From contig NC_047068.1 in the NCBI RefSeq assembly GCF_902459465.1, positions 10,416,001 through 10,480,000 on the forward strand: DNA of 64,000 bases, read 5' to 3'. The notes below the pieces were generated by a model. The model was not told where the DNA came from, ran no database searches, and saw nothing but the letters and a program-made list of their open reading frames with translations. The position numbers and the translations under genes were made by a program. This stretch comes from Asterias rubens (taxonomy: Eukaryota; Echinodermata; Asteroidea; Forcipulatida; Asteriidae). Of this stretch, positions 33,600 through 44,198 are shown one piece after another (position 1 is the stretch's first letter; the number at the start of each line of letters is the position of its first letter).

Positions 33600-34395
33600 A
33601 CTATGAATACATTTTTGTAGACATTGAACACAAAGTGGCGTATTGCCTGAACGTAAGCCAACAATGCGAAATATCAAAAATACGTTGGTGTACGCTGGTA
33701 TAAGTTTGGGGTAAGTTGGGGATACGTCGTTTACGGTAAGAGCACGCTGTGATACGCTGTTAAAAATTTTAACACGTCGAGCCCGCGTTTTTTTTTTAGC
33801 ATGTTCAAAATTTCTCGGCGTACTGAACGTGTACTTCATACGTTCTGCATAAGTTCCCTATAAGTTCATGGTACGTTAGACATACGTTGACATACGCTGG
33901 CATACGTTAGAGGAACGTTACTCGTAGGTTGATATACGTTGATGTACGTCGGCCCCTGGTTGCTTGCTTCTTCTTGGGAGGCATGATGACTGCCTGATGA
34001 CATCGGCGGGAATGATGTGCTTGAGATATACCGGTATTTATACGTTCTACAGCGACATAGGTCACGTGTTCGTTGTACGCCGAGGATACGCTGAGGATAC
34101 GTTGAGGAAACATTTAGGATACGTTGAACTCGGCAGACATATGCTATGAATGCGTTAGACATGTTACTCATATGCTTGCATACGCTGCCAACTTCGTGAT
34201 ATTAGTTAGTGAAACGCTATCAATGCGTTAGTCATAGCGCTATGTATACGTTCAATACGCTATGGATACGTCATTTCCAACACCGATGTCGACTTTTTCG
34301 ATGCAATTCCTTGGGAAGTTGGACGTTCTTGGACTTTGAACTATTTTGTGCATCCGTTGGCATACGTTCAGGCGATACGCCATGGTGTGCCAGGG
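33600..34395. repeat. TACGTT/TACGCT-rich degenerate array with terminal inverted repeats
   Basis: Words such as ATACGTTGA, ATACGCTG and ATACGTTAG occur dozens of times at irregular 10-12-base spacing on both strands. The edges hold inverted repeats: left GGCGTATTGCCTGAACGTAA (from 33632) and right GTTGGCATACGTTCAGGCGA to GCC near 34384. The structure fits a nonautonomous DNA transposon with internal subrepeats. CpG content is unusually high for the window. It occupies the axis between the minus- and plus-strand lectin arms. Confidence 0.7.
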
Positions 34396-34951
34396 CCTTA
34401 AAGTAGGTACACTAAGTTACTTTGTCCAACGTTCTACAAGATGGGAAGACCATGGCCCAATGTCATGGCTCTGCTTACCGTAAGCAAATAATCAGCGCTT
34501 ACGGAAGCAGGGAACTTACGCCAAGCGTATTTCACGGGTTCATATCGGAGAATTGTTATTTGTGTGCGAGTGTATTCGTCGCTTAATACACAGCAAGCGC
34601 ACAAGTTCGGCGAGATGACGTAAGCGGAAAATGGTGATCGTCTGCGCAGAATTCGGCGGTAAGCAGATCCATGATACCTAATATTACATTCCGTGAAACA
34701 ATGTAATTGTACTTCAAAATTACCAAATTTCTTGTGACTTTTTAATCCCTAAAAGACGCTTATACCATGGAGCTATAGCTCCATGCTAATATAGAAGGAT
34801 CGAATTCGGGGAAGGTGTGACGACGGAGAATATACTACCTGTTGTTAGCCTAATGGTTATTTCTCGCTTGTTTAATTCATGTACCTTATCAGTAGACTCA
34901 ACGTGACAGTGATATTTTACATAAAACAAGAGTAAGTGGCGTGTGATAGTA

Positions 34952-35692
34952 ATGTTTTTTAAAAGAATGAATAACATTCTGTTTGATCTCTTGATATTGA
35001 TGACAATTCAAAGCATTGTTATCGGCCTGTCCTCTTGTCCAACTGGCTGGGTAAAATGGCGTCAGTCTTGCTACATCTTAGTTCCTGAGAAGATGAACTG
35101 GATGCAAGCCGAGGCGGCATGCAAGCGACTAGGGAGCAACCTCGTAGTGCCTGACTAAAGAGAAGAAAACCACTTCATCTACGAGTGGACAGTGGAAGGG
35201 AATGAAGGTATGTGTATCGGCTGCACAGATGCTGCTCAAGAAGGAGTTTGGCTGTGTGGAGGTCAGCCTGCAAGATTCATCATCTGGAAAGACGACAGCC
35301 CAAGAAACGACATGAACTTGAACTGTGCTCGAATGACGGTTCATTTATCTGGAGTTTGGTCTGACAATGTAAGTTGCCAAAGTGCAGACAACAAGTACTC
35401 TGCGTGTGAGCTGGCGGACCCTATTGTGCCAATCTACCACACCCTGCTAGGTCCCGATGGGCGTGTCTCTCAATACTGCCCCCAATCACATCATCGACAA
35501 CCTGGCCGTAGAGGGCGTGATTGCTTCTGGCTGGGCGTGTACATCGGATCCTCGATGCCGCTCCTTGAATGTTTGGCAGAGCAGCGAGAGAGAAGAAATG
35601 TCAACTCAATGACGTCACCTTTCTTCAGGATGTTCACACCGACTCCAAGGATATTGACGGCTATGTCTACTTTGAACTTTGAACATATATAA
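34952..35692 (+). pseudogene. CTLD-PAN lectin, unit 6 (nonsense and frameshift)
   Basis: It begins with the conserved ATG (34952), signal peptide and CTLD. The codon after VPD is TAA at 35156-35158, where intact units have TCA. Reading continues in frame afterwards (WTVEGNEGMCIGC; the usual W of WIGC is C). A one-base loss in the CCCCCAATCACATC stretch near 35481 then shifts the PAN domain out of frame. Within that domain a cysteine codon is also lost (GATTGCTTCTGG). The loop reads WKDDSPRNDMNLNC, closest to unit 3. It has a type 2 3' flank. Confidence 0.9.
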
Positions 35693-35699
35693 AATATCG

Positions 35700-36355
35700 C
35701 CAGCTTTTGTTTTCTCTTCTCAATGACGTCTCATGACTGACAAAGACATGAACCGAGAGAAAGACTATCGACGGTTTTGTATCTTTGTCTGTGGCAATAT
35801 ATATTATGTATATAATAATTACAACATTCAGACTCTTAACAGTGAATCTAGGCTAAATGAAACCCCCATCCTGGTGTGCGGATGTTGGCAAGAGAAAGGA
35901 TGTCCAAGGGAGTATACCACCAGGTGCCATTTTGTTTGCACCTCGATCTATCTGCGTGGGAGGTACTCCTGCCTGATGAAAGAACTACACGCGGTCGCCT
36001 TTGAAGTTCACTTTGAATTTCAGAACAATGGACATCGAGTTGCATAGTATACCGAGCAGTTTGTATTCCATAGACTTAGCAAAGCAAAATTTAAAACACG
36101 AACCTTTCAAAGCAGACTTCTCTTAGTTACTCAATAAATAGTGTCGATGAAAAGGACACAAGTTTAATTGCCAAAACGGCTCTGCGTTTTAATCGATCTT
36201 TGAGCTGATTCCTCACACGAACACTCTGAAGTAAAATCATATCACTAAACGCAAGCAAAACTGAGTGAGTTCTGATCAGAAGTTTTAGTGTAACGACTTG
36301 CCTTGTAAGCTAAATGACTGTCATAACGCAACAAAATTAGTCAACATAAGTCGAT
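35700..36355 (+). repeat. Inter-unit segment duplicated inverted at 23300-23800
   Basis: The blocks GGGAGTATACCACCAGG, TCTGCGTGGGAGG, CACGAACCTTTCAAAGCAGA, GCTGATTCCTCACACGAACA and ACGCAAGCAAAACTGAG appear in the same order on the minus strand between units 2 and 1. Hence units 6-7 and units 2-1 are copies of one two-gene block. Confidence 0.85.
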
Positions 36356-36361
36356 TTGATA

Positions 36362-37094
36362 ATGTTTCTTCAAAGCGTGAATACCATTCTGTTTCATCTC
36401 TTGATATTGATGACAATGCAAAGCATTGTTATCGTCCTCTCCTCTTGTCCAACTGGCTGGGTAAAATGGCGTCAGTCTTGCTACATCTTACTGCCTGAGA
36501 AGATGAACTGGATGCAAGCCGAGGCGGCATGCAAGCGACCAGGGAGCAACCTCATAGTGCCTGAGTCAAAAGAAGAAAACGACTTCATCTTCGAATGGGC
36601 AGTGAAAGGGAATGACGGTATGTGGATCGGCTGCACAGATGCTGCTCAAGAAGGAGTTTGGCTGTGTGGAGGTCAGCCTGCAAAGTTTACCAACTGGTAT
36701 TCAAGCAGTCCTCACAACGACGCAAGTTATCTATGCCCGAATGACTGTTTTCAATGAAGGATTTTGGTCTGATCAAATAATATACCAGATTACAGATCAT
36801 AAATTAGTTGCATGTGAGATGCCGGTCCCTATCGTGCCAATCTACCACACCCTGCTAGGTTCCGATGGGCGTGTCTCTCAATACTGCCCCCTCAATCACG
36901 TCATCGACAACTTGGCCGTAGAGGGCGTGATTGCTTGCGGCTGGGCGTGTACATCAGATCCTCGTTGCCGCTCCTTCAATATTTGCCAGAGCAGCAAAAA
37001 AGAGAAGAAATGTCAACTCAATGACGTCACCTTTCTTGAGGACGATCACACCGAATCCAAGAATATCGAGGGTTGTGTCTACTTTGAACTTTGA
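36362..37094 (+). pseudogene. CTLD-PAN lectin, unit 7 (frameshift)
   Basis: An intact signal peptide and first CTLD half (to NWYSSSPHND) are followed by a net two-base loss before GCCCGAATGACTG. The first frame therefore ends at 36757 and the rest, including an intact-looking PAN domain, is read in another frame. The lesion also removes the codon for the conserved fifth-disulfide cysteine of LNCAR, and the partner position in SDQIIYQIT has lost its cysteine too. Upstream flank matches unit 1 and the 3' flank is type 2. It could be a real allele with the frameshift or an assembly error, but the two missing cysteines favour decay. Confidence 0.85.
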
Positions 37095-37439
37095 ACATTT
37101 ATAAAATACGCCAACTTTTGTTTTCTCTTTTCATTGACGTCTCATCACTGACAAAGACATGAACCGAGAGAACGGCTATCGACGGTTTGGTATCTTTGTC
37201 TGTGGCAGTAAAACACATTATGTATATAAACAAAGAAACAAAGAAACCATCACTCTCTCAGTAAATTTAGGCTGATATTTCCAAGAGACATGACAGAGGA
37301 CGTCTTCAAGAAAGAAACAATCAGTCGCCAACTTGTTCGCATCCACTCCAAGGATATTGAGGGTTGTGTCTGCTTTAAACCATGAGTAGTTTGATACCAC
37401 TACTTTTCGTTGATGTCTCTCACCATCTTGATTCAAAGT

Positions 37440-38550
37440 TTACTACACCAGGAAAGACCTCCGCTGTAGAGAGTGATACTGTGCTATAACAAGGGTGATA
37501 GTCGTGTTTCCTGATACAAGAGTGGACATGAATAGTGAATGCTGTTATACATGTTAGGGGCCAGACTACAACCTGATAGCCTGGTTTAGTAACATATTGT
37601 GATCGGGGAAAGAAACATGTTTTCACCATGTAATTACACTGAGATACCACAAGGCAGATCCATGCATGTTAGATTTGACAATTGATTGAACTAATCAGAT
37701 GCATGCGCACGGTTCATTTGTTTAAAAATAACTCATAATTTAATTGCACGTTTTTACAATAATATATTCAAATGGTTTGATAACGCATTCACATGGTTTG
37801 GTAGTCTATAGTAGTGAATTACCAAAAGCGTCACCCTTTCTACATATTGAAGCATTTAATTCACCTCAGTATTGATTGCCTGCATGCAATGCCATCATTG
37901 ACTTGGTTAGTCTGTTTGTATAGGATAGTAAAACATAATACTATGTGGACAGATTCAAGCGGCAATCTAAATTATGCGTGCAATAGATTATAATTTTGTT
38001 GAATGAAGAACTTCCTCACAAACAACATCTTCAAATAAATTATAAATTCGTTTGAAAGAAGTAATAAACCATGCTATCAGGTTATTTATTCGTTTGAATC
38101 GATTACTTAATCTTTCAAACGATGATGTGTTATTAATTGTTCGAACGTAACACCAAAGCACGATAACGATTATTCATAAATACCTATTGGTGGAGAGCGC
38201 GTCACGTGGTTGTGTATAAACCTTTGTTTATGTCCAGTAAAAAGTGTTGAAACATGGGCGTGAACACGCGAGCTTGCACCTGTTCTTATAAGACAGTTTC
38301 TTCATATCTATTGGTCAAGAGCAACGGCTGAAACAGTTGTGCCATATCACGCGATACGCGCGTTTCGCGCACAGCATTCCCTTATAAGGAGTTGTTTACC
38401 CGAGGGCGGCGAAGGGCTTTACCATTTCATAGCTGGAGGGGTGTTGTGTTGAATGAAATCATTGAACAATTATAATTTTTGCATTTATTTTACTTTTTGA
38501 CCAAAAAGTGTTGATGTTTTTTTGACCGAAAGGGTATTTATGAATGGCTA
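37440..38550. other. Intergenic repeats between units 7 and 8
   Basis: It holds the inverted copy (37470-37690) of the 27090-27330 repeat and then AT-rich DNA. A CpG-bearing stretch at 38180-38420 follows, with CACGTG (38204-38209), TATAAA (38215-38220) and two CTTATAAG words. No coding region is seen. Confidence 0.45.
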
Positions 38551-38553
38551 TCA

Positions 38554-38705
38554 AAGTGTGTTGAATCAGTTTTCAACTATAGTGGTTTAAATCCGCCGAG
38601 GCCTGATTCTTTATAATCTACCTCGACCTCGTCTCGGTAAAATTATCAAGAACCAGGCCTCGTAGGGATTAAACTAGTTGAAAACCTCTTCACCACACAT
38701 TGACT
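38554..38705. repeat. Hairpin element, CCGCCGAGGCCTG family
   Basis: This second copy of the 9015-9145 element is more complete: GTTTTCAACTATAGTGG / CTAGTTGAAAAC outer arms and CCGAGGCCTGATTCTT / AAGAACCAGGCCTCG inner arms. Confidence 0.85.
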
Positions 38706-38792
38706 CCCTTAATAAACCAAGCGAACAAGCTGTTACTTTGTTTTGAGTATAAACGATTACTATTCTGTGCGAATTGGTTATCATTTTGAATA

Positions 38793-39190
38793 GATTATGA
38801 TTGTTTATTTTGTATTTTTAACCATCAAACTTGTTGGGAATGATTTGTAAAACTTTTCAACTGGATTGTTTTTCTTTCAAACACTCAGATCATACGGTGC
38901 AAAGGGGTTAGTAAAGCGTGCAAACGGATAGTTGATTATGATTGCTTATGTTGAATTTTTACCATCCAACTTGTTGAAACTGTTCAACTGGACACCTTTC
39001 TTTCAAACAGATCACCGTGCAAAGGGATAAACAAAGCGTGTGAATGGATAGTATATTATTATAGCTTATTTTGTATTTTAATTCATCAACATTTTAGAAT
39101 GGTTTGTTAAACCTTCTCAGCTGGATTTCTTTTCGTTCGAATAGATAGTTATACCGTGGAAATGGATATTAGCAAAGCTTGCAAACAGAT
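38793..39190. repeat. Three-copy degenerate tandem repeat (118-142 bp units)
   Basis: Units start at about 38793, 38931 and 39049. Each runs TAGATTATGATTG..TTATTTTG, then an ATCAACTTGTTG-like block, TTCAACTGGA, CTTTCAAAC, and ACCGTGCAAAGGG..AAAGCGTGCAAACGGA. They are clearly diverged, so old. Confidence 0.85.
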
Positions 39191-39589
39191 AGGGCCTACC
39201 ACTTCGTATGAGTGCCACAGATTATACTTAACCTTGCAAACTTCCTATATATTTCTTTAAACAGGTTTGATACTGGATCATGTAAACAGGTTATTAAATC
39301 AGGCTAAATATACGATCAATTATGACTAAACCTAAATCGAGCACACGAATTACTGAAAGAATATCACGCGAAATTGTCTTCACTTTGCAACCATGCTTTC
39401 TATAATAGAAGTCGCCAAGACCGCATTGACTCTATATACAACCAGCATGAAACGTGCTCGCAGTTACTTGTTCTGGTCTTTTCACATTTTGTAGAATGTT
39501 TGACAAAGAAATCACTAAATAATGTATATTCGGTGTGCAGTATCACTTTGTTACAACACATACTTTACTGTGTAGATTTTGTTATTTAA

Positions 39590-39838
39590 AGGGACACGTT
39601 GCCTCGGTTGGGCGTGTTGGTCTATACAAAGCGTTTGAAAACCATTTGTTATAAAATGCGCCATTTTTGTGGAGTCAAATTTTTGACTCCACAAAAAGGC
39701 CAACCGTGTAAGTTTCCAAAATAAAAGGAAAACCACGTTAAAACTGTTAAAACATCTTTCCAACCATATGCATTTCATAACAAACGGTTCAAACACTTTT
39801 CATAGACCAACTCGTCCGATCCAAGGCAACGTTTCCCA
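39590..39838. repeat. TTAA DNA transposon, family 3 (internally deleted)
   Basis: The left end AGGGACACGTTGCCTCGG follows TTAA (39586-39589). The right end GATCCAAGGCAACGTTTCCC matches other copies. A TTTTTGTGGAGTCAAA palindrome sits inside. Confidence 0.8.
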
Positions 39839-40435
39839 AGATCCTTTTCAGAAATAGGTTGATCATACCAATTTCTAATCTGCGGCAAGAGTTGAATAAA
39901 AAATCATTTCAATATAAACAAAATCTACACAAAAACACATGGTGTTTCACACCTTTCTATATGTCTCAAAAATTATATACAGAGTGAACACCGCAAATTC
40001 TTCTCTTGTGCTCCCAACGCCATGTTATTACGTGGATCTACCATATCCATGCAACTGCTTGCGCATTAAGCATCAAGGTTATAAAATTATACTGATTACT
40101 ATTGAACCAAGATGACGTAAAAGTTGAATAAATTATTCTCTCTGTTATTTCTTGGAGGCACTTCTCATCAGTTTGATTTTAATCCGGTCACTGGTTTTGC
40201 GTTTCCCGTTGACTTAGCAACCGTTTGGCTGCTGTTGATTAAATTTGAGAGACTTGACCAAGTTATAACAAAACCCAGTAATTTAGACGTTTACTGCAGA
40301 AGCGTCGAACTTGGTGAAGGTGACGACGGAAAATTAAACTACCTGTATCCTCGCTTTGTACTCGCTGTTGCTTGCACGTCTAGTTGGGTCATTTTATACT
40401 ACTTCAAATTAGAGTTACTGTGACATGTGATAACA

Positions 40436-41173
40436 ATGTTTCTTCAAAGCATGAATACCATTCTGTTTCATCTCTTGATATTGATGACAATCCAAAGCAT
40501 TGTTATCGTCTTCTCCTCCTGTCCAACTGGCTGGGTGAAATGGCGTCAGTCTTGCTACATCTTACTGCCTGAGAAGATGAACTGGATGCAAGCCGAGGCG
40601 GCATGCAAGCGTCCAGGGAGCAACCTCATAGTGCCTGATTCAAAAGAAGAAAACGACTTCATCTTCGAGTGGGCAGTGAAATGGAATGACGGTATGTGGA
40701 TCGGCTGCACAGATGCTGCCCAAGAAGAAGTTTGGCTGTGTGGAGGTCAGCCTGCAAGATTCACCAACTGGCGGTATCCAAACAATCCACACCACGACAT
40801 ACGGTTGAACTGTGCCCGAATGACTGTTTACGACGGTGGGCTTTGGTCTGATATCGAACATTGCAAGAATGGCGCCCGTAAATTAGCTGCATGTGAGATG
40901 CCGGTCCCTATCGTGCCAATCTACCACACCCTGCTAGGTCCCGATGGGCGTGTCTCTCAATACTGCCCCCTCAATCACGTCATCGACAACCTGGCCGTAG
41001 AGGGTATGATTGCTTGTGGCTGGGCGTGTACATCAGATCCTCGTTGCCGCTCCTTTAATGTTTGGCAGAGCAGCGAGAAAGAGAAGAAATGTCAACTCAA
41101 TGACGTCACCTTTCTTGAGGAAGATCACACCGACTCCAATGATATTAAGGGTTGTGTCTACTTTGAACTGTGA
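40436..41173 (+). CDS. CTLD-PAN lectin, unit 8
   Basis: This is an intact single-exon frame of 245 residues. The ATG at 40436 (MFLQSMNTILFHL) has A at -3. Signal peptide spans 1-28 and the CTLD about 29-156: cysteines 29/40, 57/153, 126/143 fit the long-form CTLD pairs, and 91/102 (WIGC, WLCG) form an extra likely pair. The loop at 113-125 is RYPNNPHHDIRLN. The PAN-like domain (about 160-245) has six cysteines. No EPN/QPD and no WND (WSD instead), so calcium and sugar binding are doubtful. Flanks match unit 5 on both sides; it appears to be that unit's inverted duplicate. Type 1 3' flank. Confidence 0.92.
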   Translation: MFLQSMNTILFHLLILMTIQSIVIVFSSCPTGWVKWRQSCYILLPEKMNWMQAEAACKRPGSNLIVPDSKEENDFIFEWAVKWNDGMWIGCTDAAQEEVWLCGGQPARFTNWRYPNNPHHDIRLNCARMTVYDGGLWSDIEHCKNGARKLAACEMPVPIVPIYHTLLGPDGRVSQYCPLNHVIDNLAVEGMIACGWACTSDPRCRSFNVWQSSEKEKKCQLNDVTFLEEDHTDSNDIKGCVYFEL

Positions 41174-41646
41174 GCATTGCGTCATGCAACGTGTTCCCTT
41201 TCCCATTATTAGTCACACTGACAAACAAACCTTGCAGTAAACAACAAGGAAAATCTAGTAGAGTATTTATCGTGATGTCAGAATTTGCGTTTTGGAAGGA
41301 TATATGCCTCATAGATATTGAGGAACTTAGTACAATTTATGTAGATTTGTTCACTTTTCTTTGTTTATTGAACAATTCCATGTACTATATCATGCATGTC
41401 CCGTGCGTAGTGAAAGTTTTGTTGACCACTTGGTCCCACGTACATTGCTTGAAGGAATAACCAATGTTCGAAAACGCGCGAGATTTGCTTAGTTATTGAG
41501 ATAATCGTAATTATGGCCTGCTTTTGTAAATAATATATTTAAACATTATGTACCTGAATAATTCTGCACTATTTATGGAAATTCATGAAAAGATAACCCT
41601 ACTTTTTAAATTTGATTGAATTTCGATTACATAATTATCACTTTAA

Positions 41647-42036
41647 AGACACCGGACACTTTTGGTAATTGTCAAGGACCAGTCTTCTCACTTTAGTGTA
41701 TCTCAACAAATGCACAAAATAACAAACCTCTGAAAATTTGGGCTCAATTGGTCGTCGAAGTTGCGAGATAATAATGGAAGAAAAAACATCCTTGCCACAC
41801 GAAGTTGTGTGCTTTCAGATGAATGATTTTTGGACCTCAAAATCTAGTTCTGAGGCCTCGAAATCAAATTCAAATATTTTAGTGGAAAATTACTTCTTTC
41901 TCGAAAACTACGTTACTTCAGAGGGAGCCGTTTCTCACACTGTTTTATACTATCAACAGCTCTCCATTGCTCGTTACCTCGTAAGTTTTTATGGTAACAA
42001 TTATTTTGAGTAATTACCAATAGTGTCTTCTGCCTT
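41647..42036 (+). repeat. TTAA MITE, family 1
   Basis: The left TTAA is at 41643-41646, followed by AGACACCGGACACTTTTGG. The right end reads AATAGTGTCTTCTGCCT with a decayed TTAA. It is absent at the matching place downstream of unit 5, so it inserted after the block duplication. Confidence 0.88.
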
Positions 42037-42054
42037 GAACCCTTCTATTTATAA

Positions 42055-42290
42055 AGCAATATTTTGTGAGCTTGGCAGAAAAACTTGTGTATCGCATCCA
42101 CAGTGGATTCACATTGTTACGTCACTCTTCTGCTTGCAAGCTGGCAAGCTATATAGCATGTTTTATATGCTTTACGGTAACCATTGATTATGGAACAGAA
42201 ACTTTGCTGAGAGCTGCTCCGTAAGCAGAAATTGGCTGCATACAGGCCTTTATGAAACTTACCGTAGTTTCGACCAAATGAGGGCGTTTT
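42055..42290. repeat. Hairpin repeat, inverted counterpart of 31195-31440
   Basis: The words CATCCACAGTGGATTCACAT, CCGTAAGCAGAAATTGGC and TTAATTTTATTGCATCACAA match the reverse of the region near unit 5's 3' side. Confidence 0.8.
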
Positions 42291-42639
42291 TATTCGTTAA
42301 TTTTATTGCATCACAATTACAGTTTTGTCATAATTTAACTGCATGTATAAAGTTTTCTTAAATCAGTGATTGAATAAAATATATTATAGAACTGAACAAA
42401 AATGGAAAATTAGTTTGTCTTACTTGTTTTGCATCACGTTGGTTCTCATTCGCCCTTACACAGTCTAAATATTTTGAATTGTGCCCTGTTCCCTCTCTTA
42501 CTCGACACCATTCTAAACAACTCCATCGATTGACATCACATCATCTCAAAATGACTCAATCGAGCATTTCAACTTTTTTATCAGAGCCTTTGTTTCGACT
42601 TGGGCTCATTTATGAAATACCGAAAGAATAAATAAAGAT

Positions 42640-43400
42640 AATTATAAATCGGTTGGCTGGCATGCTTGCCGTCTTGGACTGCATGCTCTTTGCATTATAA
42701 AAAGATTTGACAACTTTCTTCCAGTGACAGTAATAATCAAATAAATTCTCCAAAATGTACAATAAACGCAAATTTCCACTCTAATACATATTAATACAAA
42801 GTATATATTATAACTTACAGGAATACTGGCGAATCCTGGCTTTTCCAGAAGTTCTGCTAATACTGCTGATGCAGGCTTACATCTACCATTCGCTGCATAC
42901 AAATGATTTTTTTGAGCAACACTCCAACTACAACTTGTCGAACTCTCATTAGTTCTAACTGCCAAAGGCTAGCTATATGCCCTCTCTCCTAAGGCCAACA
43001 AATCATTGAGGCTGGCTATACCCTCTCCTCAGGAAACTCAGATGCTGAATGACAAATGGTACACAACACGTCCTCCAAAACCAGAACAAGAATCTTAGGA
43101 ATTTCTAATTGTGTTCCCATTAACGTTTCTACCTGCCCGCTCATGCCTAGTCATGAATATTCACTATAATTATGCGAATAACCAGTGAATTACATTTACG
43201 CTTCTATGCATATTAAGATGGCTCACCGAGTTCGAGGAAGGGCGCGGTTCGGCCACTTGAGATGAAAAACTTGTTCTCTCTCTAGACAAAAAACTTACTG
43301 TATACCACTATGGCCATTCACACTTTATATTACGTAACTCATCTGTAACAATGATGCTGGAGTAAATTCGCTACAATTAATTTCACTCTGTGACATAAAC
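42640..43400. other. Stretch with no recognised gene
   Basis: An unmatched insertion in the unit 8-unit 9 interval relative to the unit 5-unit 4 interval. Open frames here carry no domain I recognise. CCCTCTCTCCTAAGGCC and CCCTCTCCTCAGG repeat at close range. Confidence 0.4.
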
Positions 43401-43629
43401 ATACGCCGTGTTGGGCTGTATTTTTATGTCCGCAGTCGGTTTAGTTTTCTATTCTGTCTAACCGAAGGTCCGGAATCTTGTCGTGACCTTTAAACTTCAT
43501 CCCCTTGGGGAACCATGTGACCCGTAGTGCATCATCTGGTCACATGTCACTGAGCGGAATGGCGTCGAGGGTTAACCAATGAGGCCTCTTTTCTGCCATT
43601 CATGGAGAGATGGAATCATTAGAAATATG

Positions 43630-43805
43630 ATAGATATTAAATTGCATCAGGGATAAAGAATATTTCCCCACATATCGATGTGTGTCAACCCTGTATAGGG
43701 CTTACTCGGTACTTTCCCGAGTCCTACAAACGCACAGGCAAAATACGCGGGCGGGGATCCAAACCCCCAACAAGTGTCACTTAAGAGCAGATGTTTTAAT
43801 CAACC
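43630..43805 (-). mobile_element. Degenerate tRNA-derived SINE
   Basis: It contains CATATCGATGTGTGTCAACC, a TACTCGGTACTTTCCCGAGTCC segment and GGGGATCCAAACCCCC, the reversed box B. The same order of blocks is found at 45160-45365 and 62050-62180. Confidence 0.55.
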
Positions 43806-44198
43806 ACTAAATGAACAATCGTCCTCATCTCTTATTCACCTTGCTGGGAAAAACAAATAGATAATTGCAATCTCGGTAAAAAGTGACAAAATTATTCATA
43901 TCATCATTTCTGACAATCTTTGCGCGTCATTGGTCTGATTATTCACGTCACTTGTTTTGTTTGTTCGTTGGCATCGCAACCATTCGGCTATTGTTTGTTC
44001 AATTGACTCAATTCACTTTTGAACAATAACAACAAATCGGACACTAATTGAAGCAATTGACTTTGATAAAAGTGTCGACGGAGAATAAAACTACTGCAGT
44101 AGCCTCTTGTGGTACTCGTTGCTCACATGGTTAATCCACGTACCTTTACATGACATAAAACGAGAGTTACTGTGGCGCGTGATTTGTTTCTTAAAAGC

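Noticed and set aside
40124-40423. A 99-codon open frame just upstream of lectin unit 8
   Set aside because: The same DNA upstream of unit 5 is not open, and there is no domain; it is duplicated 5' flank.
42642-42965. A 107-codon minus-strand open frame between units 8 and 9
   Set aside because: No recognised domain, unsupported start and no splice signals; insufficient to call a gene.
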